A stretch of DNA of 64,000 nucleotides, taken from assembly GCF_026914185.1 (NCBI RefSeq), contig NC_070571.1, positions 2,666,001 to 2,730,000 of the forward strand, written 5' to 3'. Below the pieces are notes generated by a model that saw nothing but the letters and a program-made list of their open reading frames with translations, was not told where the DNA came from and made no database searches. Below are positions 44,988-57,278 of this stretch, in pieces (within the stretch, counting starts at the first letter, position 1; each line of letters starts with the position of its first letter). This stretch comes from Puccinia triticina. Its lineage: Eukaryota; Basidiomycota; Pucciniomycetes; Pucciniales; Pucciniaceae. The position numbers were made by a program, and so were the translations under genes.

Positions 44988-46353
44988 TTTGATGCTATTC
45001 CTGAATTGAATGATGGTTGAGAATGAAAGTACTGTTTAACTATAGTATGGGTTGAACTTTGCTGTAATAATATTCTGAGGGATAAACAGTCCTGGGGGGC
45101 GTGTTTATATAAAGGGGGGAAAGAGCAGGAGGGGATTTGAGGCACTTGGAGGCGCTTCAAGACCAGGAGGGAACTGGAAGCGCTCAAGGGAAGCAGATCC
45201 TCATGAAGATCAACATTGGAAATGATCAGGGCAGTGCCATGATCAGTACTGATCATAAGACTAGAGATCAGTAGCTGTGTACACTAGCTGATCATTGGAA
45301 TCAATGATTCCATTCAGTGCTCTTTGAATTAGATTACTTCATGTATTGTTTATGTACTAGAGGCCAAGGCGGCTTTGCCGCTGCAAACTTCAAAGTTTTC
45401 CTGATAGAGCATAACATTGGTTGCTGCTTATACCCATCTTCTGGGAGAATCTTGAGCCCCTATTAGAACTGTTGACATAAAATTTGATGCAAACAAGAAA
45501 AATCATCCTCCACCCAAAATAATTCAGCAACAATCAACCCAGAAAATCTGGCACATCAGCCTAAATTTACTGTGAGAGGTGTTTGCCCACCAGTAAGTTA
45601 TTACATGCTGGATTCATCCTTTATCCCACCAGAACTTTTACTTACCCCTCCTATCAATAGCATTAACCCCCAGGACACCTCCCATTTTCATTCTGCAAAT
45701 TTTCCTCTCATTTACTGTGGCTAGACCCAAATCCAGAAGGACAGTCTACCAGACCACTCATAGGAACTCCAGTTTTGGTGCACCCTTTGTTGGTAAGTTG
45801 AAAATCAGATTGCCACCAAAAAAAGGGGGCAGTGGCAATGCCATATCCCACTTTGGCATATCAGTATTATTTCTTATCATTGGCCAACCAGTGCAAAGAG
45901 CTTTAGGTACTTCTCCCAGAACTACTTTGTTTTGATACATCTGATTAACTTGTGTCCAGCAACCAGTAAGGGCCTTGATTCAAATGAAAACTCAAATTGA
46001 CCTTGCTTCTTGCCTAGCTGTAGCAGCAGGTTGGACTTCAACTTGGTATCTCCGCCAAAATAACTTCATATGTACATTGCCTGAATTCTGTATTACTACC
46101 CTTGTGAGAGTTTGCAACCTAAAGCTGGTGAGGTGTGTGAAACAGACAAGGTAAGGGACGCCAGGGAGGTCAGCATTTATTTTCTGGAGAGGGCAAGTCA
46201 AAGAGAAGTGGTGATTGCCCTCTCCTCAGGGGACCCCATTGACCCCGCTGAGGAAGAGACGACTGTGTAGCTAACTCTCAGAGGTGTAGGTCCAACAAGC
46301 CACATCCAGACAGACATCAGGAGTGTCAGCTCGATAACCCCGGAGATGAGACT

Positions 46354-46540
46354 GAAGCGGAGGAGATTGCGAGCAAGGGGGTGCGCCGGGGCTATAGGAG
46401 CGGTCGCTGGGCGCGAGAGGCAGAGGCTTGTGCGAGACAATCTAATGAAGCGGAGGAGATTGCGAGCGAGGGGGTGCAGGGCTGTAGGAGTGGTCGCCGG
46501 GCGCGAGAGGCGGAGGCTTGTGCGAGACGAGGATGTGCAT
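46354..46540. repeat. Two-copy 93-bp tandem repeat inside Helitron 2
   Basis: GAAGCGGAGGAGATTGCGAG starts at 46354 and 46447. The copies share GGGCGCGAGAGGC and GGCTTGTGCGAGAC. Confidence 0.75.
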
Positions 46541-46726
46541 GAGTAGGGAGAGACTGCGAGAAAGTCTTTGCGGGGGGCGTGGCAGGCCGGTCGGAACGAG
46601 GAGAGCTAAGCTGAGCGTCGGCGTTGAGGATCTCGGTGAACGATACCCGGGTCGGGTCTTATGATGGCTTAATGGGTTGTTTGGCTGATGAGTTCAATAC
46701 AGAAAAAAGCAAAAACAATGGTCAGC

Positions 46727-47505
46727 ATGCTATTCAATCTCGAGCGGGTTGAGGAACTTGGTGCAAGCGGGTGGAGGGGTTTTATGCGTGGCTTGCGCGG
46801 GCTGGGTTTTGGTGGATGAAGCAGGCGGGTGGAGCCGAGGGGTGAGGGGGTCGAGTGTGTTTGAGGCGTTGTGGACAAGGGCGTGGATGAGGTGGGCAAA
46901 GAGCGGGTCCTGAGCAAGACAGAGGGGACCAGCGGGTAGCCAGGCTTTCAGCGTCCGGATCTTACTATGTTTCTTGAAATTCGTCCGTTCCAGGGCGCCG
47001 TTCATCGCGAGGAGCAAGGCATTACTGATCTCGACATCCTGGATCTACGGGCAAAGCCCCACAGGCTGTTTCATCAGCGTTTTGGGAGAGAGTGCGTGTG
47101 TGTGAGGGTGGGGATGAGGCTCACTTTGCAGTTGGCTTGTGTGCTGACGAGTGTTTTGGGAGACGGGCGTTTGAGGGGTGTGGGTGTGGTAGTGGGGGGC
47201 GGGATAGCAAGCGGGAGCAGGTTGATGGGGTATCGGATTCAGGGTGAGGGCTGGATCCCGGCTGTCAGTCTGAGCCGGGGGGATGGCTGGATGCAGGATG
47301 ATGGTCTGAGGACTGGCTGCTGCTGGTGTTTGGGTGTTGGTTTTAGTTTTGGCTGGAGATGGCTGTAGCAGCTGGTTTGCAAGTTTGTGGGCTTGAAAAA
47401 GGTCGGCGAGGGAACGGCTGGGAGGCAGAACAATGGCAACAGGGCAAGGGTTGACGTTTGAGCTGGTGTGAGCGCGCAAACGCCTGGCAATCCGTTTCTC
47501 ATGGC
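46727..47505 (-). pseudogene. Captured gene fragment in Helitron 2
   Basis: Two adjoining minus-strand frames (47479-47045 and 47017-46730) with a frame break near 47035. The first is Pro/Thr/His-rich. The second has an ordered stretch (LLLAMNGALERTNFKKHSKI, then PLFAHLIHALVHNAS). A TATAAAA motif near 47728 could be its promoter. Family not recognised. Confidence 0.45.
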
Positions 47506-47779
47506 AAATACATAGCGAGGCGGTGAATTTGTTGGTACATATCCAATGAGGTGGGAGGCAAGGGTCTCAGCAAAAAATCTGGTCTTTTTGACAACGCCTA
47601 GCTGGTCAGAGTATCACCATGCAGGTCAGAGGTACCGGATGTGCATGGCGGTGGCGTAGTTGTCAAGGCTAGATGGATTTGGCAGTCGAGTGCGCTGGCG
47701 AAGTCTATAGTGCCAGATTGTCTATGTATAAAAGGAGGTTTGACTTGCTTGCTTGTGTACCCCAGGGCGTCCTCTGCCG

Positions 47780-48181
47780 CTGTACTTCCAGCGTGCGGTT
47801 CGTCCTCACCCCCTCCGCTGTTGCACTTGCGCAGTTTGAGGTGCTCTACTCGGTGGCCCCCCTTTGCATAATGCCTTCAATGCGGCGCGCTGGGGGTCAT
47901 CCTCTCACCATTTTTTAACCCTGCTAGACAGGGACGGATGGTGGGCCACGGTGCATCAGCTTGCTGATGTTAGGTGGCTGGGTGCAGATTATTGTTTTGT
48001 TTTTGGTTTTCATAGTTTTTTTTTTGTTGATTTTGGCATTTGTAGAGGGAAAACCCTTTATGTTTTTTTTTCTGAAAGTTGTAGAGGGGAAACCCTTCAT
48101 TTTTTTTTGTGATTTTTGGAGATTTGTAGGGGAAACCCTTGAATTTTTGTTTTGTGATTCCAAGGCTTTAATAAACTTGGA
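47780..48181 (-). repeat. Shared 5' module of the Helitron family (copy 2)
   Basis: Same module as 20265-20678 and 61620-62001, including CCCCTCCGCTGTTGC and GGGGAAACCCTTCA. Confidence 0.75.
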
Positions 48182-48224
48182 TTTACATCATAATCAATAG
48201 TTTATGTATGTAGGCAAGGCCACA

Positions 48225-48571
48225 CAGGACCCTGGAAACCCCCTATAAATGGGTGGTATGTAAATTCCTGAATTTCACCTAAATTCATACATTGGGGGGC
48301 ACCGGGGAATGGGTTTTTTTGGCTCATGCATACGCTAGAGCTTAAATCCAACCAGGGGTCCCAAATACCCCAATTTTAAGCGGTGATTTGTGAGTTTTAG
48401 CCAACTTACCTGAATTTCATTGGAAATTCATACATTTATTTGGTATTTCATGCGTACCCTTTTGGGTTTCCAAGCCAATTCATACCATTTTCTTGCGTAC
48501 CATTTTGCAAGAAAATGCAAAAATTCATACATTTTCATGCTGCTCATTTATTGGAGGTTTCCAGGGTCCTG
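48225..48571. mobile_element. Inverted-repeat element (MITE)
   Basis: CAGGACCCTGGAAACC at the left and its exact inverse GGTTTCCAGGGTCCTG at the right, 347 bp apart. It abuts the 5' end of Helitron 2. No target duplication could be fixed. Confidence 0.6.
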
Positions 48572-48640
48572 GCTGAACATATTACGCTACAGTTAGCTTT
48601 GTAGCTTTGCAATTTAGCGGCTTTTGCGGCCGCCAAGCTA

Positions 48641-48862
48641 GGGGGATTCAAAGTTGGCCATGCACGACTTCCATGCACTTTTGCAAGTTGGTGTTCAAGG
48701 CTTTTATTGAACACCAAATTTCAAAAATACATTCAAGCAGGCTTAGGGGGTGTAGTACAGCGTGGCTTGCATGTACTTTTGCAACTTGGTGTTCAAGTTC
48801 ATTCTTGAACACTGGCTTGCAAAAGTGCATGCAAGTTGCATCTGGCCAACTTAGAAACCCCC
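48641..48862. mobile_element. Inverted-repeat element with TA duplication
   Basis: 222 bp with ends GGGGGATTCAAAGTTGGCC and inverse GGCCAACTTAGAAACCCCC. Arms share GCATGCACTTTTGCAAG. TA flanks both sides, as for Tc1/mariner-type elements. Its surroundings are rich in AGCTA motifs. Confidence 0.6.
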
Positions 48863-49347
48863 TAATATTACATTGTAGTACAAACTCAGCTACAATTACA
48901 GCTACAAATTATTTGAGAAAAAATTGCATGTTTAGCTGCAAATGATAGCTAATTAGCTGTAGCGGTCAGCTAATTAGCCGTAATTTATCTGTAGTTTAGC
49001 GTTAGCGGAGTTTAGCGGTTTGATATTACAGCTAAAGCTAAAAGACTGAAAGCTTGAAAACTATCAGCTACATTCAATTTTTAGAGGAGCTAATGTAATT
49101 TAGTGTAATAAGTGCGGTGTTGATGTAGGGAATGAAGTGTGACAGGGGATAAAGGAGTGATACCTGACTTGAGGGTATTTCACTTGTACAGTAATGTTAA
49201 GGTATGTTGCCATCTTGTTGTTTGCACGCAACTTAACTCTTATAACAACAGTACATTGAAGTAACTATATTTAAATATGGTTACCTGTAATATAATGTAT
49301 AACAAGAGTACATTCTTAAGCTTGTATCTAATGATATATATATGTAA
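48863..49347. other. AGCTA-rich DNA
   Basis: Many AGCTA, TTAGCT and TAGCGG motifs between 48590 and 49110, similar to the subterminal motifs of the element at 6656-7371. Probably a decayed DNA transposon whose edges are unclear. Confidence 0.4.
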
Positions 49348-49691
49348 CTAGAGGCCAAGGTGGCTCTGCCGCTGCAAACACAAAGTCCAAGCCTGTCTTT
49401 TTCCCTGATTGAGGACAGCATGGAGACCATAGATATGCACTGCAATACCCCTCCTCAGTAACTCCCATTCCTGTGTGATGATTTAGTCTCAATTTTGATT
49501 TCCATCTCAAAAGGACAACTTTGTTCACTGAGCCTAGATACCAATATAATATATCAATAATCATACATGTCTCTGATCCATGGTAAATCTATGTTCCCAG
49601 TTTCAAGAGGAGGGGGTAAGTGTCTTTGGACCCAAATTGCCTTTAGGGAGGCTGAGGCGGCCTCAGGCCCAAGAAAGACTTGGTTGGGGGG

Positions 49692-50626
49692 TGTCAGCCT
49701 TAGAGTCAACTCAGCTGACCTAAAGTCTGCCTTTTTTCTACTTTTACATATGAATTACTTCATATATTTTTCATCTTAAGAGATACCCTTGTTTTGACTT
49801 CATATTCTGTTTCCTCATGCAATTTTAACCTTAGTTACAACTTACCAATTCTTTGTAACTCTACTCCTTCCCTGAGTTCTTGAGTTGCCGCGCGCATGCG
49901 CAGTTGCAACGTGTCAGCGCTACCAGGCGCGCCAAACCACATGTACATATGTAAATTACATAAGAAAACTGTGAATTTTTTTTTAGTCAGGATCCCCCTT
50001 GCCTGAGGAGGATCTACAGACTTCAGCACACCAGAACCACACCCCAGATAACCCCAGGATCACCACCAAAGAGATTACCACACTCCCAGTATACCTACCG
50101 TCACAGGTGCCTAGGATATTGACAGTAAGTAACCTTTTTCAGTGAACCTTGTTTATCTCAGAGGTACAACTCTGTTTCTGCTTGATTGCTCTTCTTTTTG
50201 CTGGCCTTTGCATTATCCTTGATCACAGGGCTGCCCCTGCTTAACATCATTCTTTTTCTGTGGTTTTTGTAAGAAACAAACCACATAGGTTTCCCTTTAA
50301 AGAACCTTGAATATCCAGAAGGAAGCTAAAAAATTGTGGCTGGATTAAACTTGTCCAATCCAGAAGCCCTCCACGTTTCTTTGGTGAGAGGAGGCTGTAG
50401 CACTCTCTAGCACAGCTTGGCAGCACTCTCATGAAGAGGTAGCATTGCCAGTGGACATGCATTCCCAGCAGAATAACCTTGAATATCTGCTTAATCTTGA
50501 ATCTGCTCAGTCTCTTTCTCTCTTTCTCTCTCTCTCTTATATTTGTAATTTCTTTATCCAAAGAAATCCAAATATTGCCCCCCATTTTCTTGTGTCCTGC
50601 TGTCACTATAAATACTCAGGCTCACA
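49692..50626. mobile_element. Solo LTR with GGGGG duplication
   Basis: 935 bp in the opposite orientation to the LTR at 4120-5087: starts TGTCAGCCTTAGAG and ends CTCAGGCTCACA. GGGGG flanks it at 49687-49691 and 50627-50631. It lies inside Helitron 3. Confidence 0.88.
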
Positions 50627-50673
50627 GGGGGCAATGGGCAGAACGGTTGAGTAGAACGGGGAACACGGAGAGA

Positions 50674-51686
50674 TCATTGGAACAGTTGAGGGTGGCAGCA
50701 GCCTGTTCGCCGCGGTGACGGCGACCGTGGGGAGGGAACAGCATCGCGCTGGGGCTGGAAGGTGGATGGCGAGGTATTCGGCGGGGAGAATTTGAGCCAG
50801 CCGTAGAGCAGGTGGAGCTGGATATGGAGCTCGCCGCGACGGCTGATTGTCCGGAGCAATAAGGGATCAAAGAACATCTTGAGCAGCAGCTTGCTCTTGG
50901 GCTCCTGCGCAATTGGCTTCACCAGTTCACCTTGACCATCAGGGGGTTTAACAATAAGGAAACCCGGGAAGGTGTTCAAGAGCTTGCAAGTATTGTTATG
51001 AGGATCCTTGGGGCGATTTCTTGCGGGAATTCACGCCAAACCTTTAAGCAAGTATGTCACCCTTGAGTAAAAAAATTTAGTGCCGCGGGAAGCAAAAATG
51101 CTGATTGCGAAGCCCCCTATTGGCTCCACCATGTTGCCAACATTTATGTAGCTCATCTGCCCCTTCAACAGCCCAATCACCGGCAGGATTTCCCGGGAGG
51201 GATCTGACACCTCTTCTGCTCCACTTCCCCCGCCCTCTGTCCTCGGATCTTCCTCAGAATCTATTTTTCTGTTGGCCCGTTTAGCAAGATCCTCAAACCG
51301 GCCAATGTGGTGATTTATATGGGCATGCGTGGTAGAATTTCCACTCAGAGATAGCACGGGCAGGAATTCACAGAGCGGCTCAGTCAGAGTGCATTCCTGT
51401 GACATAAGCACTGAGGATGATGTCAGCAAAAGCACACTAAGAAAGCTTACGGAAAGTCGCGCGCGTATGGAATGCACAGACCACGGATTGCGGATTCTGG
51501 GTTGGGTATTTGGACCGGAGCGGAAATACAGGGCCGGACTGCGGCGGACTACACACGTGGACTGGTAGCAGCGGCGCGTCAGCAGGTGAGCCACGGCAGC
51601 TGAAGCAGGTTCCACCAGCGGGTGGAACTGGGGCAGAGGAGGTGGTGAGAGACTGGCTGGCGGGGCTAGACAGAGGATGGTGAGAG
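50674..51686 (-). pseudogene. Captured gene fragments in Helitron 3
   Basis: Minus-strand frames 51686 to about 51031 and 50979-50674. The first holds ordered segments (HINHHIGRFEDLAKRANRKI, then an acidic Gly/Ser patch and MSYINVGNMVEP). The second has LLKMFFDPLLLRTISRRGEL. They are separated by a stop and a frame change. Not recognised; likely exons of one gene copied from elsewhere. Confidence 0.4.
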
Positions 51687-51975
51687 CAACGGTGAAACTG
51701 ATACAATACATGTATTTGTATCTGTATTGGCAATACATAGTTTTGGAAAAGTGTGTATTGTATCTGATATCAGATACATCACAAATACATGTATTTCAAT
51801 ACAATACAGCATGTATTTCCCCTGATACATGCTGTATTGTATTGTATTGGGCACCCAAATACACAGTTTTGGAAAACCATGTATTGTATCTGATAACCAA
51901 TACATCCAAAATACATCTATTTTGATACAATACACACACAATACTGATACTTGTAAAGTATCAGTTTCACCATTG
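51687..51975. mobile_element. hAT-like MITE made of ATTGTATC/GATACAAT motifs
   Basis: 289 bp with ends CAACGGTGAAACTGATAC and its inverse (one mismatch). GTGAGAG repeats directly on both sides (51680-51686 and 51976-51982). The interior repeats GATACAATACATG-type motifs in both orientations. Confidence 0.7.
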
Positions 51976-52917
51976 GTGAGAGGGCAAGCGTTGGAGAGGA
52001 GCGGAGTCTGGGACAATGACGTGTGGAAAGTGGGCGGAGCTGAATGACTAGTACGGGAAAGTGTTGGATCTGTGAGATTGGGTGGGAATGGTGACGTGCG
52101 TGGAGGGAAGGATGGGGGAGGCTCACGGTTTTCTCTTCTCTTTTCCTTATCCTATTATCCTATCATTGGATTACTCATCAATATTGTACTTACACTTACG
52201 GACGTACTAGAGTATTATGAGAGATATACGGACCTTATCTTTACTTACGGATACTGTGCTTGTGGAGTGCGGAGCTTTATTTACTTGCGGATTATTACGC
52301 TATAGATCAGCCTCAGGGAGGAGCGCTAAAGACTAGCAGATAGTAGCAGTGCAGAGCCAAGTCACCAATAATCACACAACCCAGACACATATATTCTTGA
52401 AGAAGGCAGTTAGCGTACATTTCCTCCGACGTACCAGCCTTTATTCTCACACCAACCAGAGGAGTGAACAGGGTCCAATCAAAGCCTGCCCTGGCCTCGA
52501 AAGACATCAGGAGCTGCTCAACCTCCACACTGTTCAACAATTTCTCCTTCCCCATTTTGTTATAGAGCTTGGCATAGAAATGCAACCCACGGAGTCATGG
52601 AGATGTGTGGGGGCTCTCACCAGGTCATTGTTCCCTTGCCAGCCCCGCAAGCTGGCCAGGATCCAGTTGCAGCTGATGTACACCTTGGCCAGCTGTTCAA
52701 GACCCTTCATCCCCACGTTCATCTTGGCCCAACTCAAGCCCCCCCTTGCCAACAACACTGATCAGTCTGCTGCATTCAAAGCTGTCAAACACCCCCCCCC
52801 CCCCCAATCTGCTGCAAATACGCCTTCAGGACGACCACCCGTTTCTTGGACAGGGAAAGTTGACGGAATTCATGGCAGCATTGGTTCAACTCAAACAGCC
52901 AGTTGACAAGCGCCTCC

Positions 52918-53205
52918 GTCTTCGCCGCGGAAGGGGCGTTGGTGTGGTTTTTGCAAGGATATGGTGGGTGGTGCGTTGGCGAGGATATGGTGTGCGCAAT
53001 GCCAAGGCAGCTACCAAGTCACAGTCCGACAGGCAAAGGGTTGCTGAGCTTGAATATTTAAGTCTTCGCCGCGGCAGGTGTGGGCGTTGGTGTGGTGTTT
53101 GCAAGGATACAGTGGGTGTGACATTGGCAAAGATACAGTTTGTGCAACGCCAAGGCGGCTGCTGAGTCACATTCTGACAGGCAAAGGTTTGCTGAGCTTG
53201 GATAT
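52918..53205. repeat. Tandem duplication of 144 bp in Helitron 3
   Basis: GTCTTCGCCGCGG starts at 52918 and 53062. The copies share GGCGTTGGTGTGG, CAAGGATA and GACAGGCAAAGG with moderate divergence. Confidence 0.7.
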
Positions 53206-53518
53206 TGAAGGAGGGGAGGGTTGGTGTCTATTGTCCCCCCAGGGGTTCCGGTTTTGTCCGTCCCCTCCCTGGAAGCCCCCTAGCTGCTTGATTAGGCCCC
53301 TCCTTGACGGCTATTTCACAGAGTCTTTCACAACTGGCCCTTTTTTGCTTGTTGCTTTGGCACAGCTGGAGGGTCATCCATAGGGCCTTTGGGGATATTT
53401 TCAATGGCTACCTGTATTGTCCAAATTGTGTGCTCTTCTGTTGTGTTCTTTTTTAATTTTAAATACACCAAAAATTAGATCTAGGTTTCCATGTTTGTGT
53501 GGATTTAATAAACTTGGA

Positions 53519-54998
53519 TAAAGGTGTAAAAGGAAGGTACTATGTGTAATATAAACAATTCCAGGTACTTGGTATGTGTAAGGTACTGTGACATGTACTC
53601 TGTGGCTAACAGGAAATTTGTGGTGCACTGTACCTCATGTTTTCATGTTTTCCTGAATACCTAATCCAGTGCAGAATGAATAGGGAGGGCAATTGGACGG
53701 GCTTGGGCCACCCAAGGGCTAGCCCAACCTGGCCCAAGACCTTAGTGGACAGGTTGGGCTGGGCAAGTTCTCTCAAAATGCCAACCTGCCCCAAACCCAT
53801 TTAGCAGTGGGGCTGCCCATGGACAGCCCGTGGGACCCAGCCAAAGATTTAAAATAGAACAAAAAATAAAAATTCAGACCCTTGAAGGTCATTGATTGGC
53901 TTCATATTTTATCCTACAAGATTCAGAAAAATTATAAAAAGAGAAAAAATGCAGGAAAATCACTTTGATTCCACTTGGTTGCTGGCCTTGATCCAGTCTT
54001 GCATGCATATTAACAAACATATCTAAGCCCTTGTCCCCAAAGCGGCCGGGGGGCACCCATTTGGCCTGGGAGAGATGCATAGAATTGAGATCTCTCCCGC
54101 AGGGAGAGGACTTATTAATTATCAGGCATTTTGGCCTGAGAGAATCTGGATGTTCATTGTTTTGGTGGTGGCCAATGTAATCCCCACCTGCAGATCACAG
54201 TTTTTGACAAGCTCATTTTTTGTCTTAACAAATGGAAGCTTGTATTTTTCTGAATCCAACTGTATCTTCAGAATTTTGGGATTCCATCGCCCTTGTCCCC
54301 AAGAAATATTCAAAGTTTGAGATACTTGGCCGCTTACTGGCAAGGGAGGTGTGTTTTTAATTAAGATTTAATTTAGGTGGGAGATAAAACTGTAAAAGCC
54401 GGACAAGTCGCCAAGAAATCACTGATTTCCAAAAAAGATAGAAAATAAATGAAAACACTTGGGGGGTGGCTACTTATGTAGGATTGTAGCCAAGATGCTG
54501 GCGCTCAGCTGGGATAGAAAATGGAAACCTGATTTTATAATCAAAGAGAAAGAATTCCCATGCTTCATTTTGAGATTCTCTCATGCAAGAATCTCAGTGT
54601 TAGTTGTAAGCCACGCTTGCACCTACGGCTTGGCGGTGCCGCGGGCTTTGTTACGCTTGGCATATTAATGCCTCCACTGAATCTTTTTTCAGGCGCATTT
54701 GATAGTTGTCTAGAACTTGTCTGTCTGTCTCAAGCGCGCGGAGCCAAGGAGTCACCTCCACACACCAAGAGAATGCTTCCAGAGAGCACGAAGGAGTTAC
54801 CTCCACGCGCTGAGAAACTTACTATAATAGAGCGGAGCCTCTCTTTTTTAGTGGGGGCGAATGTCAGCCTTGAGCGCGCGCAGCCAAGGAGTCACCTCCA
54901 CGCGCCATGAAGAGACTGCTTCCAGAGCGCGCGGAGGGGCTAGCTCCACAAGCCAAGAGACTGACTCTAATAGAGCGTGTGGAGAAAATACCCCCCAC
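53519..54998. other. Intergenic repeat-rich DNA
   Basis: No gene supported. GGCCCAAG/CTTGGGCC-type inversions at 53690-53830. A short P2-like hairpin near 54090-54118 (CTCTCCCGCAGGGAGAGGACTT). About five imperfect repeats of roughly 50 bp at 54733-54990 sharing GGAGTCACCTCCACGCGC. Confidence 0.45.
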
Positions 54999-55335
54999 GC
55001 CAAGAATCCCACTATCTTAAATCCACAAAATCCTAGACCCCTAGATCTAAGTTTTGGGGTGTTTATTTCTCAAAAAATGCAACAAAAAAGTCACATTCAT
55101 CTCATAGCACACGTTGAAAATCCCCAAAGGCCCTATTGATGACCCTCCAGCTGTGCCTTAGCAACAAGCAAAAGTGGGCCGGTTGTTAAAGTAGTCCAGG
55201 GAGGGCCTAAAACAAGTGATTAGAGGGCTCCCAGGGAGGGGGTAGGACAAAACCGGATCCCCTGGGGGGATAATTTGGTGTGACCTGCTCTCCTTTAAAT
55301 AAGAATCCAGCACTCGCCAGTGCCCGCCCTACACC

Positions 55336-57223
55336 ATGTCGCTACCGCCTTGCTCGTCGCCAGTTGCCACTGCTACCGTCTCCATCCCCACCACCGCCTT
55401 TAGATCACCACTGAACCAACTCAGCCGCGGCTTCACTCACCGACTTGGTCAGGTGTTTTTCTCACAAAACATATTTTTCTCATGCCCCTTTTCTAACCCA
55501 CATCAGCTAATACCCCCATCCTCTCCCCTTTTTTAACCCCTAACTCTCTCTTACAGTTACACAGCAGCACAAATCCCAACTGCCCCCAAATAGGACCCTG
55601 GTGACCGAGACGGTGCGGCTTCCCCCCTGCCAATCTCCGATGAGTTGATACAAGTGGTTGTCCGCCTTACACAGCCCAGGAAATCAGGTCTGACATTCAT
55701 GTTCTGTTGCTTTCTTTTCCCCGACGAAGCTAAACAGGTGTCCAAATTGAGTTTGAAGTGTACACAGATGGACCCTATCTACAAGCGAATGCTCCTAGCA
55801 ATAGCTGAGCGACACCCGACAAAGCAGAATCATTCTACGACGGTGTTCTACGAGCGGCTGCCAAACATGCTTGACCAACAAGACGGCAAGTGCGTCCGAC
55901 TGGGCACAACAAGAGAAGATACTGACCACTGCAAAAAAAACTTGGTCAACTGCTTGCAGTTGACATGCAGGATACTCAAGCCAAGCTACCATTGTAACTC
56001 CACCTGAATGCACAAGTGCCTTTGTTGGCACAGTCACTGTGCAAGGTGCACAGTGACTGTGCATTGAAGCTTGGGTTGAGTCAAACCTTGAGTAAGGCTG
56101 GTGTAACACCACAAGCTTCCTCAGAGTTACCACATGTCAACTGCTCACAGTTGACACAGTTTTTTTTGCAGTGGACTTGCTCTTGCTGCCTCAAACAGAT
56201 CCCGTGCTCACCCTCGTTACCCTCTCTTGTTCAGTTTGCGGGAGCTCAACGGGTTCGGCTCGGAGATGCAGATCTGTAGCCTCCGGGCCGAACCCGTGGA
56301 GCTCCTGCACACTCAACAAGGCGTCCATGGCCTTGGTTGACCGCTGACCTACCTCCATCCTCCCCAGAGCCCTCGTCCCCGCCCATATCTTTGTTTGCTC
56401 TCCGCCGTCATCGACATCCTCCTTGGCTTACCCCAGCTTACCAGCTTCAAACACCAGCTCGTGCCTTGGCTTGCTAAGAACCAATAGCAACCAGCCCCTT
56501 TCAAAAAGACCGCCCTCCCCATTCCCACTCAGCAAGACCATAGACAAAAAACTCACCACACTTTATTTTCTTTGTTAGCTTCAACCAAAATCAGCCTACC
56601 AGGGCCTGTCAGAATCCTCCGCCGTTGCCAATGTAGCTGCAGCAGCTGTCGCGCTTCTGGACCCGATGGGCGGCGTGGAGGAGACTCGGCATTAAGCAGG
56701 CCCGGGCTCACGGCCTAGATACTCATTGGCCCGCCCAAACACATCCTCGACGCCGCTGTCGTCCACCACCACCATCAAAAACAACTGTGAATGGACGAGA
56801 GAGACTTGAACAGCTCCAGACCATGCGCAGAATCCTCAAGTCCAATAACACCCTGCTCTCCGGCTCCGCGGGCGACCTTTTTCGGACCATCCGCAAGCTC
56901 GAAAGTTCGCCGCGCACGTCTTCGCGCCCATGGCCCCTGCCATTCCTGTCCCTCCTAACACAGTAAGCCTAGCCAACGTATCAACGGAGATTGTCCCTCT
57001 TCCTCCCTTGTCGACACCAGCGTCGGCCAGCCCCGTCGCCCGCCCCGTCCCACCCTTCCATCCCCCCCCCCTGCCCCAGGTTATGCCCTGCACCACAAAA
57101 CCAGACATCATCCCTATCCAACCAAGTCAAGTGGCCAGCCAATTGCAAGCCAGTAGCGCATTGCAACCCTCTCGGATTTTGTTTCCGGGAGGCTTCAGAT
57201 GTGATCTTTCTCCCCAATACTGA
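55336..57223 (+). pseudogene. Captured gene fragments, broken by a CACTG element
   Basis: A first exon (ATG at 55336, Ser/Thr/Pro-rich, ending at a GTGTTT donor near 55450), then frames around 55645-55925 with ordered sequence (LSLKCTQMDPIYKRMLLAIA). These run straight into the CACTG element at 55927 and appear to resume after it. Farther on, 56770-57215 encodes a coiled-coil-like stretch (LEQLQTMRRILKSNNTLLSG) and a Pro-rich tail with frame changes. No family recognised. Confidence 0.4.
55927..56173. mobile_element. CACTG miniature element, copy 1
   Basis: 247 bp from CACTGCAAAAAAAACT to AGTTTTTTTTGCAGTG, with inner inverted GTCAACTG/CAGTTGAC motifs and a central GCACAGTCACTGTGC palindrome. 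The 3-bp repeat GAC flanks both sides. CACT-type ends and 3-bp duplications fit non-autonomous CACTA elements. Confidence 0.8.
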
Positions 57224-57278
57224 CTCTGCCCTCCAAGCTACTTTCAACGCAGGCATGCATGTATATGATTGAAGTTGT

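Larger units (their letters stand above)
45357..48181 (-). mobile_element. Helitron 2 (non-autonomous, gene-fragment carrying)
   Basis: 5' end TCCAAGTTTATTAAAG at 48181. 3' hairpin GCGGC-AAA-GCCGC then CTTGGCCTCTAG, with CTAG at 45357-45360. Flanks are A (5') and T (3'). Length 2825 bp. It shares the 400-bp 5' module with Helitrons 1 and 4. Confidence 0.8.
49348..53518 (-). mobile_element. Helitron 3, interrupted by a solo LTR and a hAT-like MITE
   Basis: 5' end TCCAAGTTTATTAAATCC at 53518. 3' hairpin GCGGC-AGA-GCCAC (one mismatch) then CTTGGCCTCTAG, with CTAG at 49348-49351. Flanks are A and T. Length 4171 bp, or about 3.2 kb without the LTR at 49692-50626. Its 5' module differs from that of Helitrons 1, 2 and 4 but matches, inverted, 54999-55280. 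Confidence 0.75.
54999..57278 (+). mobile_element. Possible plus-strand Helitron relative with gene fragments
   Basis: The segment 54999-55280 is an inverted relative of the 5' module of Helitron 3 (shared CCTAGATCTAA, GACCCTCCAGCTGTGCC and CCCCTGGGGGGA). Its start CCAAGAATCCC resembles the Helitron 5' end but is degenerate. It is followed by TTTAAATAAG and gene-like sequence on the same strand. No matching 3' hairpin with CTAG was found before 57279, so the element is truncated or its end is lost. Confidence 0.4.

Noticed and set aside
46667..47540. Helitron 2 cargo as an intact gene
   Set aside because: Frame break near 47035, no matching 3' part and location inside a Helitron.
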